Of a stretch of DNA of 52,459 nt, positions 16,844-26,800 are shown in pieces. The stretch spans positions 1 through 52,459 of the forward strand of contig JAFGPV010000084.1 in assembly GCA_016936015.1 (NCBI GenBank). Reading direction: 5' to 3'. The notes below the pieces were generated by a model, which saw nothing but the letters and a program-made list of their open reading frames with translations, was not told the DNA's origin and did no database searches. The stretch is from Pirellulales bacterium (GTDB lineage: Bacteria; Planctomycetota; Planctomycetia; Pirellulales; Thermoguttaceae). Within the stretch, counting starts at the first letter, position 1, and the number at the start of each line of letters is the position of its first letter. Made by a program: the position numbers and the translations under genes.

Positions 16844-17977
16844 TTACCTCACCAAGTGTGCCTGACGCAGAATCCGCTTCACCGAAACGCCGGCCCGCCA
16901 CAGCCGGTGGCGCCATTGCGGCGTAAAACGGTGGGGAACGATGCGGACTTCCAGGCTCGGCCGGGGCGTGGCGCGGAAGTGGGCCTTGTACGGCTCGTCG
17001 CCCCGGAGGAAATCGAAACTCCGGAATCCTTGCTCGATGGCCCGGCGGATCGACGCCATGTTCGACAGTTTGCCCGGATGGAACTTCGCCATCTCCGGAT
17101 GGATGCCGCTTTGATAGGCGTAAATCCCGCCGCCGCCGACAAGTTGAAATTCCACGGCTGCCGGCCGGCCGTCGATCTCCAGCCAGAGGATTTGCAATTG
17201 CCCTTGCCGCATCATGGGGGCAGCCACGTCGCGGATGAAGGCCGAAAACCGGGGCGAGGCGTAGCAGCCCCGTTGGCCCAGCGAGTGCCACCGCCGCTGG
17301 TGCAGGTCGATCAGCAGGTCGAGCGCCCAGGGCAACCGGTCGAGACCGTCGACGGCGTGCATTACCGCCTTGCCCGAGGCAAAATACTTCCGTTCAAACC
17401 GTTCCACCTCGCTGCAGAATTTCTTCGACAAGGTCTTGGTATAGGCTTCCCACCGGGTCGGCAAGTCGATCCGCCAACAGTTAATGGTGCTCCGCATATG
17501 AAGGGTGCAGCCCAAGACCGAAAGCTCGTCGCCGAGCCGCTGCACCGGCCGGTCCTGATAATCCACGCCGGTCAGTTCCAGCAGGTCCCAAACCAGATTG
17601 CCGCCCGGCGAATGGGAGTTCTCGACAATTAAAAACTCGGCCAACGCCAGTGCGACGTCGGTTTCATGCCCGCGGCTGCTCAGCACGGTCAGGTAATCGG
17701 AACAGACCTCGCCCGAGCCGAGCATCTTCAGCGCACCGCCTTGCGTCAAGTGCATCTCCCAGTACCACGGCGCAAGGCCGACCAGCATGTCGCCGTCGTC
17801 GAAGACGGCCAGCACGGCAAGCTCCTTGTGTCCCGGTTCCGGCGCTTCCGGACCGTAATGCCGCCACCACGTCGAAAGCCAGGTCCACGAGCGGAAGGGC
17901 ACGCCGGCCGAAAGCCGGTCCCAGGCGTCCGCATAGGGCGCCAATTCCTCAAGATTGTTGAAGGGAACCACTTGCAT
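16844..17977 (-). CDS. CelD/FemAB-like GNAT protein (2)
   Basis: 377 residues. Starts MQVVPFNNLEELAPYADAWDRL and has AVLAVFDDGDMLVGLAPWYW, then YTKTLSKKFCSEVERFERKYF and LWLEIDGRPAAVEFQLVGGGGIYAYQSGIHPEMAKFHPGKL, the CelD-type double GNAT arrangement. It is more typical of the family than the 15577-16740 gene. The ATG is clear. It precedes that gene on the same strand, so the two are probably co-transcribed and act on the same envelope polysaccharide. Confidence 0.85.
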   Translation of the reverse strand: MQVVPFNNLEELAPYADAWDRLSAGVPFRSWTWLSTWWRHYGPEAPEPGHKELAVLAVFDDGDMLVGLAPWYWEMHLTQGGALKMLGSGEVCSDYLTVLSSRGHETDVALALAEFLIVENSHSPGGNLVWDLLELTGVDYQDRPVQRLGDELSVLGCTLHMRSTINCWRIDLPTRWEAYTKTLSKKFCSEVERFERKYFASGKAVMHAVDGLDRLPWALDLLIDLHQRRWHSLGQRGCYASPRFSAFIRDVAAPMMRQGQLQILWLEIDGRPAAVEFQLVGGGGIYAYQSGIHPEMAKFHPGKLSNMASIRRAIEQGFRSFDFLRGDEPYKAHFRATPRPSLEVRIVPHRFTPQWRHRLWRAGVSVKRILRQAHLVR

Positions 17978-17992
17978 GGGAATCTACCCGTA

Positions 17993-18013
17993 GGACAGGT
18001 TGGCAACCTGTCC
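17993..18013. repeat. Short palindrome GGACAGGTTGGCAACCTGTC
   Basis: A perfect 21-nt palindrome just upstream of the CelD-like gene start, flanked by TA and CA. The rest of 17978-18376 holds no gene that can be supported. It separates the minus-strand CelD pair from the plus-strand Wzz-like gene and must carry both promoters. Confidence 0.75.
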
Positions 18014-18376
18014 CACCTTTATTGATGATGCCATCGATGGATCTCGTTCAACTCTCGGTTATTCCCCCGCCGATGCAACTCGATTTCCCAGGGGATTGTT
18101 GAAAAAAACGAAAACGTGTTGCATCCGGTCAACATCGAGCGGACGGAATGCAACGGTTCAAAAAGAACGGGCTGCATGCCGGGGAGAACTGAAATTGCAA
18201 CCGCATGCGGTACAAGGAGATAGGAACAGGGAGCCAGGACGGCCGCCACTGGCATCGGCTTTGCATCACTATGTTTTACAACTTCGTTTTCCCGCCGCCT
18301 GTGCCGGCTTGCTCGTTACGATCATCAACTTCGTCGCCACTGGCTTTTTCCCTTCCCGCCGCAGATCAAAACTCCC

Positions 18377-19906
18377 ATGAACCACGCCGCCCTGCCTTTC
18401 GGAACTCCTCAAGAACTGCTGCACGCCCTGAAAACCCATTGGAAACTCTGGCTGCTGCCGGCGCTTACCGTCAGCCTGCTGACGGCCGGTTACGCCGTCT
18501 TCAAGAATAACACTTGGGAGGCCTCGCAGGCGCTGATCGTCCGCAACGAGGCATCGAACAACGACCGCGGGCCGGGCAAGTTCGCCCAGGTCGAAGAAAT
18601 GAAAACGGTGCAGGAAACGCTGTTGGAGCTTTCCCGCAGCCGCGGCGTCCTGGAAGCCGCCTTGAAACAGGTCGGCCCCGGGGACCGTCCCAATTTTTTC
18701 GCAGAAAAAATGGGACTGTCCCCTTCTGCGACCGCAGATTATCCCACCGCCCGCGACGTTGATGAGTTCCGTAAGCTCGTCAAGCTCGTTCCGCCCAAGG
18801 GCGCCGAATTCGGAAAGACCGAGGTCTTCTATTTGACCGTCCGTGACGCCGACCGCAACCGGGCGATCGCCTTAAGCGAGGCGCTCTGTGGGGAGCTTCA
18901 AACCCGGTTCCAGCAACTCCGCAACGCCAAGGCGCAGAGCATGATTACGGAGCTGGTCAAGATCGTGACCCTGGCCAAATCCGACCAGGCGGAATCGACG
19001 AAATTCCTGGCGGAGACCGAAACCCGCGTCGGCGGCGACCTGGCCGAACTCCGCGCCATGCAGGACATCGCCACCGGTGACAGCGCCCTGCGGCGGAGCA
19101 TGGAAGAGACCCGCAACCAACTCCGCGAAGCCAAAACCGCGGCCAAGGACCTCGGCGAGTTGCTGGCGGTGCTCCGCGGCGCCGAACAAAATCCCAGCCG
19201 CCTGGTGGCCACGCCCAACCGGCTCCTGGAGTCGCAGCCCGCCCTGCGACGTCTGAAGGACGGCCTGATCGACGCGCAGCTCGTCACGGCCACCATGCTG
19301 GGCGGCATGACGGCCGAGCATCCCCGGGCCAAAGCCGCCCGGCACGCCGAAGTTGAGATCGCCCGGCATCTGCACGACGAGCTGCCGGTGGCGATCCGCG
19401 GCATCGAAGTGGAACTGAAAATGAACGCCGATCGGCAGACCTTGCTGAAAGAACAGCTCACCCAGGCCGAACAGCGGCTGGCCCGGCTCGCCGAGATCCG
19501 GGCGGTGTACGAATCCCAGACCGCCGAGAACAAGCACCGCACCCTGTTGGTCGAGCGGGCCGAGCAGAACCTGGCCGAGGCCCGGGCCACCCTGGCCGGC
19601 GCCCACGTCGCCAGTCTCGTCAGCCGCATTGACGCCCCCGACACCGGCTCGAAGCCGGTCGGACCGGGCCGGGCCGTCATCGCCCTCGGCGGGATCGTCG
19701 GCGGCCTGCTCTCCGGACTCGGACTCTTCTTTTTCCTCATGCCGGCCAAGCCGCTCCCGACTCCCTCCGACTTCAATGCAACCGAAGTCTACACGGCAAC
19801 GCCCGCCAGAACCCGGACTTCTACGAGATGTGCCGCCGGAACCAACGGCCGAGGCTCGACCTTCCGCCGCGCCCTGGAAAAACTCCAAGGCAACGGCCGG
19901 AAGTAA
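18377..19906 (+). CDS. Wzz/GumC-like chain-length determinant protein
   Basis: 509 residues. A first membrane helix at about 24-42 (WLLPALTVSLLTAGYAVF) is followed by NTWEASQALIVRNEAS, the usual start of the Wzz periplasmic domain. A long Ala/Glu/Leu-rich coiled coil runs from about 190 to 420, and a second helix (VIALGGIVGGLLSGLGLFFFL) is followed by a short cytoplasmic tail. No tyrosine-kinase domain is attached. These proteins set the length or export of surface polysaccharides. A palindromic repeat lies in frame at 18700-18730. Divergent CelD-like genes and the convergent ligase gene support an exopolysaccharide role. Confidence 0.85.
   Translation: MNHAALPFGTPQELLHALKTHWKLWLLPALTVSLLTAGYAVFKNNTWEASQALIVRNEASNNDRGPGKFAQVEEMKTVQETLLELSRSRGVLEAALKQVGPGDRPNFFAEKMGLSPSATADYPTARDVDEFRKLVKLVPPKGAEFGKTEVFYLTVRDADRNRAIALSEALCGELQTRFQQLRNAKAQSMITELVKIVTLAKSDQAESTKFLAETETRVGGDLAELRAMQDIATGDSALRRSMEETRNQLREAKTAAKDLGELLAVLRGAEQNPSRLVATPNRLLESQPALRRLKDGLIDAQLVTATMLGGMTAEHPRAKAARHAEVEIARHLHDELPVAIRGIEVELKMNADRQTLLKEQLTQAEQRLARLAEIRAVYESQTAENKHRTLLVERAEQNLAEARATLAGAHVASLVSRIDAPDTGSKPVGPGRAVIALGGIVGGLLSGLGLFFFLMPAKPLPTPSDFNATEVYTATPARTRTSTRCAAGTNGRGSTFRRALEKLQGNGRK
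18700..18730. repeat. Palindromic repeat, family F (CGCAGAA..GGGAC..TTCTGCG) inside Wzz-like gene
   Basis: CGCAGAAAAAATGGGACTGT continuing CCCCTTCTGCG, with inverted arms CGCAGAA/TTCTGCG and GGGAC/GTCCC. It is read in frame as AEKMGLSPSA in the periplasmic part of the protein. Confidence 0.65.
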
Positions 19907-19911
19907 GTAGG

Positions 19912-21399
19912 TTACGCTTTCGCATAATCCTTTTTCTCGAACGTATTTATTATGCTGAAGCATAACCTACAGCCCTCGCTCTGCGGCCGCAGGCCGGCCG
20001 TCACGCCGGCCAGGAAGAAGAGGGTCATGTTGGTCATCGGCGTGACCGACACTTCGTGGAAGGTGCCGTTGAGGAAATAGACACTTAGCGCCGTCAGCAT
20101 CAGCAGGCCCTGTTGCCGGACGCCCAGCGGCGCCGACCGGTCGCTCCACAACAGCCAGGCGTCGCGAGCCCAGTAGCCGACGACCGCCAGAAACAGCCCC
20201 AGGCCGACCAGGCCCGTCTCGGCCAACAGCGAGAGGACGACGTTGTGGGGAATGTATCCCCGGCCCTTCTCCAATACCAGGCCGGTCGAGCGGTCGGAGA
20301 GATAGTACAAGTGCTCGGCGGAATACTGGCCGTACCCGCAGCCGAACAGGGGGCGATCGAGGAACATCTCCCAGGCGATCCGCGCCAGCACCGGCCGCAA
20401 CGCGACCGACTCGGCCGTCTTCGAGGCCGCCAGGTCCCGGTCGCGCTTGAAGGTCATCAGTTGCTCCCAATGCACGGCCGCGACCGTCACGGCCAGGATC
20501 AATCCGGCGGTCAGCAGCGGCAGCCGCCAGTTCCGGGGGATCGCCAGGCCGACGATCAGCACCAACACCAGCGCGCCGCTGAGCCACGCGGTGCGGGTCA
20601 GGGTCGCGCCGATCGCCGCCAACAACAAGGCCGCTGCCGGAAGCAGAAGGACTTGCACCCGGCGGCCGACGCGGGGCCAGAGCATCAGCACCGCGGCCAG
20701 ACAGATGCTCAGCGCGATGCCGTTGCTGATCGGATTCAGGAACGGTCCCCGCGCCCGGCCCACGAATTCCTGCTCCGCCTGCCGGGCCGTCTCGACAATG
20801 TAGCGGGGGAAGACCAGCGGCCACCACCCGAAGTATTCGGCCAATGACGTGACGGCCAGGTACACGCCGAAGAGCGCGAAGCTGGCATAAAGCACGGTCA
20901 GATGCCGCTCGTCCAGCGGCATCTGCCGGGCGATCCAATACAACGTAAAGGGCATCAGATAGTAAATAATCAGCCACGAGACGGGTTGATAGTCCGCCCT
21001 CGCATAATCGGCCGAAAACATGCTGACCGTCACCGCGGCGATCAACAGGCAGAGCAGAATCTCCGGCTTACCGAGCGGCTTCGGGCCCATCTGGTAATGG
21101 CCCGGACCAATTCCATCAGGAGGACAGGCATTCCTGCCTGTCGCCTTGATGCCAGACAAAAATGTCCGGCCTCCTGAAGTACATTGCCGCCAAAAAACAT
21201 ACAAACCGACGAGCGCCGCCAGCAACACCCGATCGGCCGTCAGCGGCACGGGCCCCAATTCCAGCTTGAAAAACGGCACGCTGAAGCACGCGCCGGCCAG
21301 CATCACCAGTAGGCACCCGGCCAGCAGACCGCCGCGCCGCAGCAACACCGCCCCCCAGACGATGCCCGCGATGCCGAGAATCAGGATCAGGATTTCCAT
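19912..21399 (-). CDS. O-antigen ligase / Wzy-like polymerase
   Basis: 495 residues, with about ten to twelve hydrophobic helices. A large outer loop contains WEMFLDRPLFGCGYGQYSAEHL...GYIPHNVVLSLLAETG, the characteristic GxGxG...HN....L.E.G motif of the O-antigen ligase/Wzy (PF04932) family. It joins or ligates polysaccharide repeat units at the periplasmic side. Near residues 75-95 a palindromic repeat (21117-21177) is translated in frame between two helices. Convergent with the Wzz-like gene, ending 5 nt away. Confidence 0.88.
   Translation of the reverse strand: MEILILILGIAGIVWGAVLLRRGGLLAGCLLVMLAGACFSVPFFKLELGPVPLTADRVLLAALVGLYVFWRQCTSGGRTFLSGIKATGRNACPPDGIGPGHYQMGPKPLGKPEILLCLLIAAVTVSMFSADYARADYQPVSWLIIYYLMPFTLYWIARQMPLDERHLTVLYASFALFGVYLAVTSLAEYFGWWPLVFPRYIVETARQAEQEFVGRARGPFLNPISNGIALSICLAAVLMLWPRVGRRVQVLLLPAAALLLAAIGATLTRTAWLSGALVLVLIVGLAIPRNWRLPLLTAGLILAVTVAAVHWEQLMTFKRDRDLAASKTAESVALRPVLARIAWEMFLDRPLFGCGYGQYSAEHLYYLSDRSTGLVLEKGRGYIPHNVVLSLLAETGLVGLGLFLAVVGYWARDAWLLWSDRSAPLGVRQQGLLMLTALSVYFLNGTFHEVSVTPMTNMTLFFLAGVTAGLRPQSEGCRLCFSIINTFEKKDYAKA
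21117..21177. repeat. Palindromic repeat, family G (AGGAGGACAGGCATTCCTGC) in ligase gene
   Basis: CAGGAGGACAGGCATTCCTG, CCTGTC, then AGACAAAAATGTCCGGCCTC, CTG. The outer AGGAGG/CCTCCT arms are inverted. It is read in frame on the minus strand as GGRTFLSGIKATGRNACPPD. A second copy is at 23793-23880. Confidence 0.85.
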
Positions 21400-21445
21400 T
21401 TACAAGTGTAACTTGTTTTTTCTTCATAACAACGTTTCAAACACT

Positions 21446-21509
21446 AGCCGGCGGCTAACAGCCGCCGAGGGGGATTTTCGCACTTCTCGGCGGCTGTTAG
21501 CCGCCGGCT
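21446..21509. repeat. Palindromic repeat, family A (copy 2)
   Basis: Same arms as 1258-1321, AGCCGGCGGCTAACAGCCGC and its inverse, with a different 20-nt centre. It lies in the gap between the divergent ligase and sulfatase-like genes. Confidence 0.9.
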
Positions 21510-21599
21510 GTGGCGTTGCCTTTCGGCATCATCCGTTGCCTTCCCTCACCATCCACTCCCCCTCTTCGCTTGAGGTCCGCTTCCGACTACAATCGGACC

Positions 21600-22820
21600 A
21601 TGAACGTCTTGGTCTTCGTCTTCGATCGGCTGCACGCGGGTTATCTGGGACCGTACGGCAACGCGTGGATTCAAACCCCCGCCTTCAACCGGCTGGCCTG
21701 CCAGTCGTTCCTCTTCGATCAGGCCTTGATCGATTCGCCGCAGTTGGACGACCTTTACCGTTCGTATTGGCGGGGGTGGCATCCATTGTGCCCGAAGGGG
21801 CCGCCGGCCGACCGGCCCTCGCTGATTGCGGCCTTGAACCGGTCGGGACTGAAAACGACGCTCTTAAGCGACGAGCCGCAGATTTCCCGGCATCCCGGTG
21901 CGGAGGAATTTGAGGAACTGATTGCGTTGGATCCCCCGTGGCGGATCGAAACGGCCGAAGACGCCGAGAGAACCCATCTTGCCCGCTGTTTCGAGGAAAT
22001 CATCGAACGGCTGGACGACGTCACCGGCGAATCGTTTTTCCTCTGGTGTCACCTCGGCGGCTTGGGCGCCACCTGGGACGCGCCCTTGTCGTGGCGCCGC
22101 ACCTATCAAGACGAAGACGATCCGGACGTGCCGACCTCGGCCCAGGTCCCCGAGCGGTGGCTGCCGGAGGACTACGATCCCGACGACGTGCTGGGCGTTA
22201 CGCAATCCTATGCCGGGCAGATATCCTTGCTGGATTCCTGCCTCGACGCCTTCCTGGAATTCTTCGACAAACAACCGGCCGCCAGGGAAACGCTGCTGGC
22301 GCTCACTTCGGCGCGGGGATTCCCGCTGGGCGAGCATCGCCGGATCGGTCCCTGCGACGAGGCGCTCTACGGCGAACTGGTCCACGTGCCGCTCTTCTTA
22401 CGGTTCCCCGACGCCCTGGGCGCCGCCTGCCGCAGTTCGGTCCTGACGGAACCGTCGGACCTCTGGGCCACGCTCTGGCAATGGTGTCAATTAGGACCGC
22501 TCCCCCACTCGCCCACGGCCGCCGACCTGCTGCCCGTGGTCCGGGGAGAAGTGGATCCTCTGCGCGACCGCCTTGCCCTGCGGGGTTTGAACCAGGATCG
22601 CGCCATCCGTACGCCCGCCTGGTTCCTGCGTAACGTCGGCGAAGGCGAACTGTACGCCAAGCCCGACGACCGCTGGGAGGTCAACAACGTCGCCTCCCGT
22701 TGCCAGGAAGTGGTCGAATGCCTGCAAGACGCCCTGGTCCTCTACGAGCAGACCCTCTACAGCGGCCGGATCAGCGAGCTGCCGCCGCTCGGCGACGTGC
22801 TTGTGCAAGGGTTGGGTTGA
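21600..22820 (+). CDS. Sulfatase-fold protein lacking the catalytic Cys/Ser
   Basis: 406 residues. MNVLVFVFDRLHAGYLGPYGNAWIQTPAFNRLA is the sulfatase/alkaline phosphatase start, and the end (LYAKPDDRWEVNNVASRCQEVVECL) is the usual sulfatase C-terminal pattern. Where active sulfatases have CxPSR for formylglycine, this protein has IDSPQLDDLYRSYWRG, with neither Cys nor the CxPSR order, and the tandem Asp of the metal site is reduced to FDR. It may be a pseudoenzyme or a different hydrolase of the superfamily. The neighbouring polysaccharide genes would fit a glycan-related role. Confidence 0.75.
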   Translation: MNVLVFVFDRLHAGYLGPYGNAWIQTPAFNRLACQSFLFDQALIDSPQLDDLYRSYWRGWHPLCPKGPPADRPSLIAALNRSGLKTTLLSDEPQISRHPGAEEFEELIALDPPWRIETAEDAERTHLARCFEEIIERLDDVTGESFFLWCHLGGLGATWDAPLSWRRTYQDEDDPDVPTSAQVPERWLPEDYDPDDVLGVTQSYAGQISLLDSCLDAFLEFFDKQPAARETLLALTSARGFPLGEHRRIGPCDEALYGELVHVPLFLRFPDALGAACRSSVLTEPSDLWATLWQWCQLGPLPHSPTAADLLPVVRGEVDPLRDRLALRGLNQDRAIRTPAWFLRNVGEGELYAKPDDRWEVNNVASRCQEVVECLQDALVLYEQTLYSGRISELPPLGDVLVQGLG

Positions 22821-22875
22821 ATGAAGCCAGAGAACAATCCAAAAGACCTGAAACCGTTGGATGAGGTTACGCGTG

Positions 22876-23433
22876 TTACGGGAGCCCCGACTCTAATATG
22901 GACAGAATGCGCCTGATGCGTAGAATCATGTAATCTTTAGACGTGCACTCTAAAAGATGATTTAATTCTTTCCGGAAAGGAATCGTGCTAATTCTCCGGA
23001 CGGCCCGGGTCATCTCAACGAATTCCGGTCCCGCGGTCTCGATCTGCGAAAGGATAATTCTGCACAAAATATTCCGCTGCTCTTCGTCCAAGGGGAGCTT
23101 CTTTACGAATCGCCAGATATCGGCTCGTTGATAACCCGACCGGAAATAGCGGCCGGGGAGAGCCAAATAAGCAAAGAGGGACGGTAGTTTCGAGTGATCC
23201 CCTTTTTTCGCCTCCGTGAATGCATCTGCAACGATCCGGTCGATTGTCCGAGTGGTTTGGCGGAAACGGTCGAGCATCCGATCATGGAGATCGCTTTGTT
23301 TTTGTCGCTGTGAACGATGTTTTTTCTTGCCGTTCTCCCAAGATTGATGGAATGCCTTATCGGCCTCTTCCGCGGCTGCAAACAGGGGTGCCAGTCGAGA
23401 AACTTCGGCTTGGAAACATTGGGGGAATGACAT
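22876..23433 (-). CDS. Hypothetical helical protein
   Basis: 185 residues, not recognised. It is predicted to be almost entirely helical, with a charged N-terminal half (AAEEADKAFHQSWENGKKKHRSQRQKQSDLHDRML) and a C-terminal half with repeated Arg/Ile patterns (FVEMTRAVRRISTIPFRKELNHLLE, YMILRIRRILSILESGLP). No signal peptide or membrane helix. Base composition is more A/T-rich than the flanking genes, which hints at a different origin. It runs convergent to the sulfatase-like gene. Confidence 0.6.
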   Translation of the reverse strand: MSFPQCFQAEVSRLAPLFAAAEEADKAFHQSWENGKKKHRSQRQKQSDLHDRMLDRFRQTTRTIDRIVADAFTEAKKGDHSKLPSLFAYLALPGRYFRSGYQRADIWRFVKKLPLDEEQRNILCRIILSQIETAGPEFVEMTRAVRRISTIPFRKELNHLLECTSKDYMILRIRRILSILESGLP

Positions 23434-23613
23434 CAGAATATATTTTATCTATTTTTCCAAAAGTCCGCATCTTGCCGGAAACGGGAGGCTTTCAGAGAAA
23501 CTTCTCATTAAATATACCCATTTTCGGCATGGAAGGGGAAAACCCTCTCTCGCTATAATTCCCCCCGATTGTTTGAGAATTTGAAATACTCAAACCAAGG
23601 CCAAACTGTATAA

Positions 23614-23681
23614 CGCCCCGGGACGGCGGTCCCGGGGGTGTACGATTTCGCGCTCCGCTCCCGGGGCGGTTGTCCCGGGCG
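23614..23681. repeat. Palindromic repeat, family H (CCCGGGACGGCGGTCCCGGG)
   Basis: Two related palindromes, CCCGGGACGGCGGTCCCGGG and CCCGGGGCGGTTGTCCCGGG, face each other over about 25 nt, enclosed by GCCC/GGGC ends. No gene lies in 23434-23848 apart from this and the next repeat. Confidence 0.85.
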
Positions 23682-23792
23682 TTGAGGCAACATTACGGTT
23701 CATCACGATGTTCGGACAGGGAGGTCTGAAATCGTTGCGGGGTCATGGTTTGCCGGCGGCGCAGCCGTCGGCGGAAGGTATATTCTGCGCTC

Positions 23793-23880
23793 AGGAGGAC
23801 AGGCATTCCTGCCTGTCGCATTTTTGCCCGATGGGGAGACAGACAAGGATGAGGAGACAGACAAGAATGTCTGTCCTCCT
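23793..23880. repeat. Palindromic repeat, family G (copy 2)
   Basis: AGGAGGACAGGCATTCCTGC at one end and GACAGACAAGAATGTCTGTC, CTCCT at the other, with an internal duplicated GGAGACAGACAAG. The start codon and first residues of the next gene lie inside this repeat. Confidence 0.88.
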
Positions 23881-26800
23881 GGCGGTTTTCTTTATTACAC
23901 TGATCCCTCGTGCATTTGCCGACGAGCTTCGGTTGCGGATCTCCTGGGGCGGGGGACGCCAGCAGCAGTGGCAGGGATTGGTGAGGATCGATGAAGGCCG
24001 TCTGGCGGAACCCCGGCCGCTGGGCATCGAGGCCGACGAGCCGGGGTCGATGTGGATCGAGGAGGATGAAAACAAAAAGTCGGGTGCCGCTGCTGGCTTG
24101 TCCAGCAGTGCAGACGGCACGGTTGGGCAAACCAACCGTGGCGCCCGATTGATGATCCGGCAGCGGAGTCCGCGGGCTTACGACGGCGTCGATCTGCGGG
24201 TCGAGGCCCCACGGACGGCGAAGCTGAGCGTCGCGCTTTCGGCCCGGGCGGCGGCCGACGATCCGCTCCGCGTCGAAATTCCTCTGGCCGACCTGCTCCA
24301 CGATTTCGTCGATAAGGAGTTGGACGACCGGGGAAACCGGCTCTTGGTGATGCGCACGCCGGGCGACTCGCTCCGCGTGGCCTTCGAGCGCGACGCGCTG
24401 ATCTTCTCGCCGGGCGAACGTTTCCACTTCACGGTCGAGCCGCATCTGCTGCCGACGCCCGAGGGCGGTCAGGTGAAGCTCAAAGTGCAGGTTCTCTCCG
24501 CCGTCGACGGCAAGGAGCATTCGTCCTCCCAGACGGAACTGACCAAGGATGCCACGGAAATCCCCCTGGAGGTGACCCTGCCCGAGGGCGAAGGCGTGTA
24601 TGACGTGATTCTCACGGCGGTCAACAATCCGTCGTGGTCCAAGGCGGTCCGCCAGCCGCTGCAATGGAACAAGACCCTGGCAGAGCGCCGCGTGCAGGTG
24701 CTGGTGTTGGATCCCCGGCCGTCGCTCGGCGCGGCCCACGCCGCCGGCCAGTTCACGCCGCTGGTGGAGATCGACCCGGCGAACTCCCGCTGGTACGAGG
24801 TCCTCAGCAAGCAGTTGCAGCATCTCCCGTCGTTCTCGCTTTCGAAGATCCAACACCTCTGGAAAGGACCGTTGGGCAACGGCAACCTGCAATCCTTCCG
24901 GCATCCGCTGGGCGATCTGGTGCAGCTTCGGCCCAGCCGGCAGTCGCCCGACGCAAGCTGGGAGGCGTATTACCTGCCGGTGGGCCAACCCGGCCGGCCG
25001 CACCTCTTGGAGGTCGAGTATCCCAGCGACGTCCCGCAGACGTTGGGCGTCAGCATCGTCGAGCCGAACGCCGCCGGCGCCCTGGCGCCGATCGGGCTGG
25101 ACTCCGGCGTCGACGTGCCGCCGACCGAGTCCGTGACCGCGGAAAAGCCCCGGCTGCTTACGCATCGCCTGATCTTCTGGCCGAAGACCACGACGCCGCT
25201 GTTGCTGATGACCAATCTCCGCAGCCGGTCGCCGGCCGTGTACGGAAAGATCCGCGTCCTGGCCGGCGGGGAGCACCTGCCCTGGGCGCCGAACTACTCG
25301 CCGCGGCGGAGCGGACGCCTGGCCGCCGCCTATCTCGACCGTCCCCTGTTTCCCGAGAACTTCGGCGCCACCGAGTCGTTCGACCAATGGAGCGGGCGGA
25401 GCCTGGACGATTGGAACACCTTTTACGAAGGCGGCGCCCGGCTGATCGAATACCTGCAACACGTCGGCTACAACGGACTGATGCTCACGGTGCTGGCCGA
25501 CGGCAGCACGATCTACCCCAGCGCCCGGCTGGAACCCACGCCCCGTTACGACACCGGCGCGTTTTTCACCTCCGGTCAGGACCCGGTGCGAAAGGACGTG
25601 CTGGAGATGCTCTTCCGCCTGTTCGACCGCGAGGGGATGCAATTGATTCCCACCGTCGATTTCTCCTCCCCGCTGCCGGAACTGGAGGTCCTCTTGCGCC
25701 GCGGCGGTCCCGAGGTGGATGGCCTGGCGTGGATCGGCCCCGACGGCAAGCCCTGGGAAGCGGTCCGCCCGCCGCACCGCGGGTTGGCTCCCTATTACAA
25801 CGTGCTCCATCCCCGCGTGCAAAAGGCGATGGCTGCAGTCCTTGCCGAGGTGCTCCAGCGTTACGCCCAGCACCCTTCGTTTACCGGGGTGGCCGTACGG
25901 CTGAGCGGCGACGGCTATGCCCAACTTCCCGGGCCGGAGTGGGGACTGGACGACGCGACGATCGCGCGATTTCAACGGGAGACGAAGATCCGCGTCCCCG
26001 GTGAAGGTCCGCGGCGCTTCGCCCAAAGGGCCGCCTTCTTCCGCGAGGACGTCCCGCGGCACCGGTGGTTGGAATGGCGGGCCGCCGAACTGGGCAAATT
26101 CTACCGCCGCCTCCAGGAGGAACTGGCAGCCCTCCGCCCCGATGCCCGGCTGTACCTGGCGGGAGCGGAGATGCTCGACGCCTCGGAGACGGCCGGCGCC
26201 TTGCGCCCCATGCTCCCGCGCCGCACGACGCTGGCCGACGCCCTCATGCGCGTGGGTTTCGATGCCCGGCATTATCAAGCGCCCTGCCCGATCGTCTTTC
26301 TCCGCCCCGAGCGGCTTGCTCCCAGCAGTGAGTTGCCCGCCCAGGCCTTCGAGTTGGAACTGAGCCAGCTCGGCGACGCCGACTCTTGTTTTCAGGGAAC
26401 GGCGTGGCCGGGCGGCCTGTTTTTCTCCCCCCCGCGCGAACTTCGTCTCCCCTCCTTTGATCAACGAAGTCCCATCAAGCCGAGTTATACCTGCCTGTTG
26501 GCCCAGCCGGCGCCGAGCCGGTCGTTGCTCCGACATCGCTGGATCCACAACCTGGCCACGCTCGATCCGCAATGCCTGTTCTCCGGGGGCTGGCTCCTGC
26601 CGCTGGGCCGGGAGAAGCTCTTGAGCGACCTGCTGTCGGCCTATCGGGCATTGCCGGCGGTCAGGTTCCAGCGGGTGCTCGACGAGCAGACGTCGGCCTT
26701 GCCGGTGACGGTCCGCCGGGCGGTCCACGCCGGCCGGACCTATCTTTACGCCGTCAACGACGCCCCGTTTCCCGCCAAGCTGCGGCTCCGCCTGGCCGCC

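Noticed and set aside
18872-19963. Long minus-strand frame opposite the Wzz-like gene
   Set aside because: Gly/Arg/Val-rich antisense shadow of a coiled-coil gene; no ribosome site or known pattern.
22821-22916. A 31-codon ORF (MKPENNPKDLKPLDEVTRVT...) directly after the sulfatase-like stop
   Set aside because: The position is suggestive of a truncated gene start, but it is too short, has no family match I recognise, and overlaps the end of the opposite gene.
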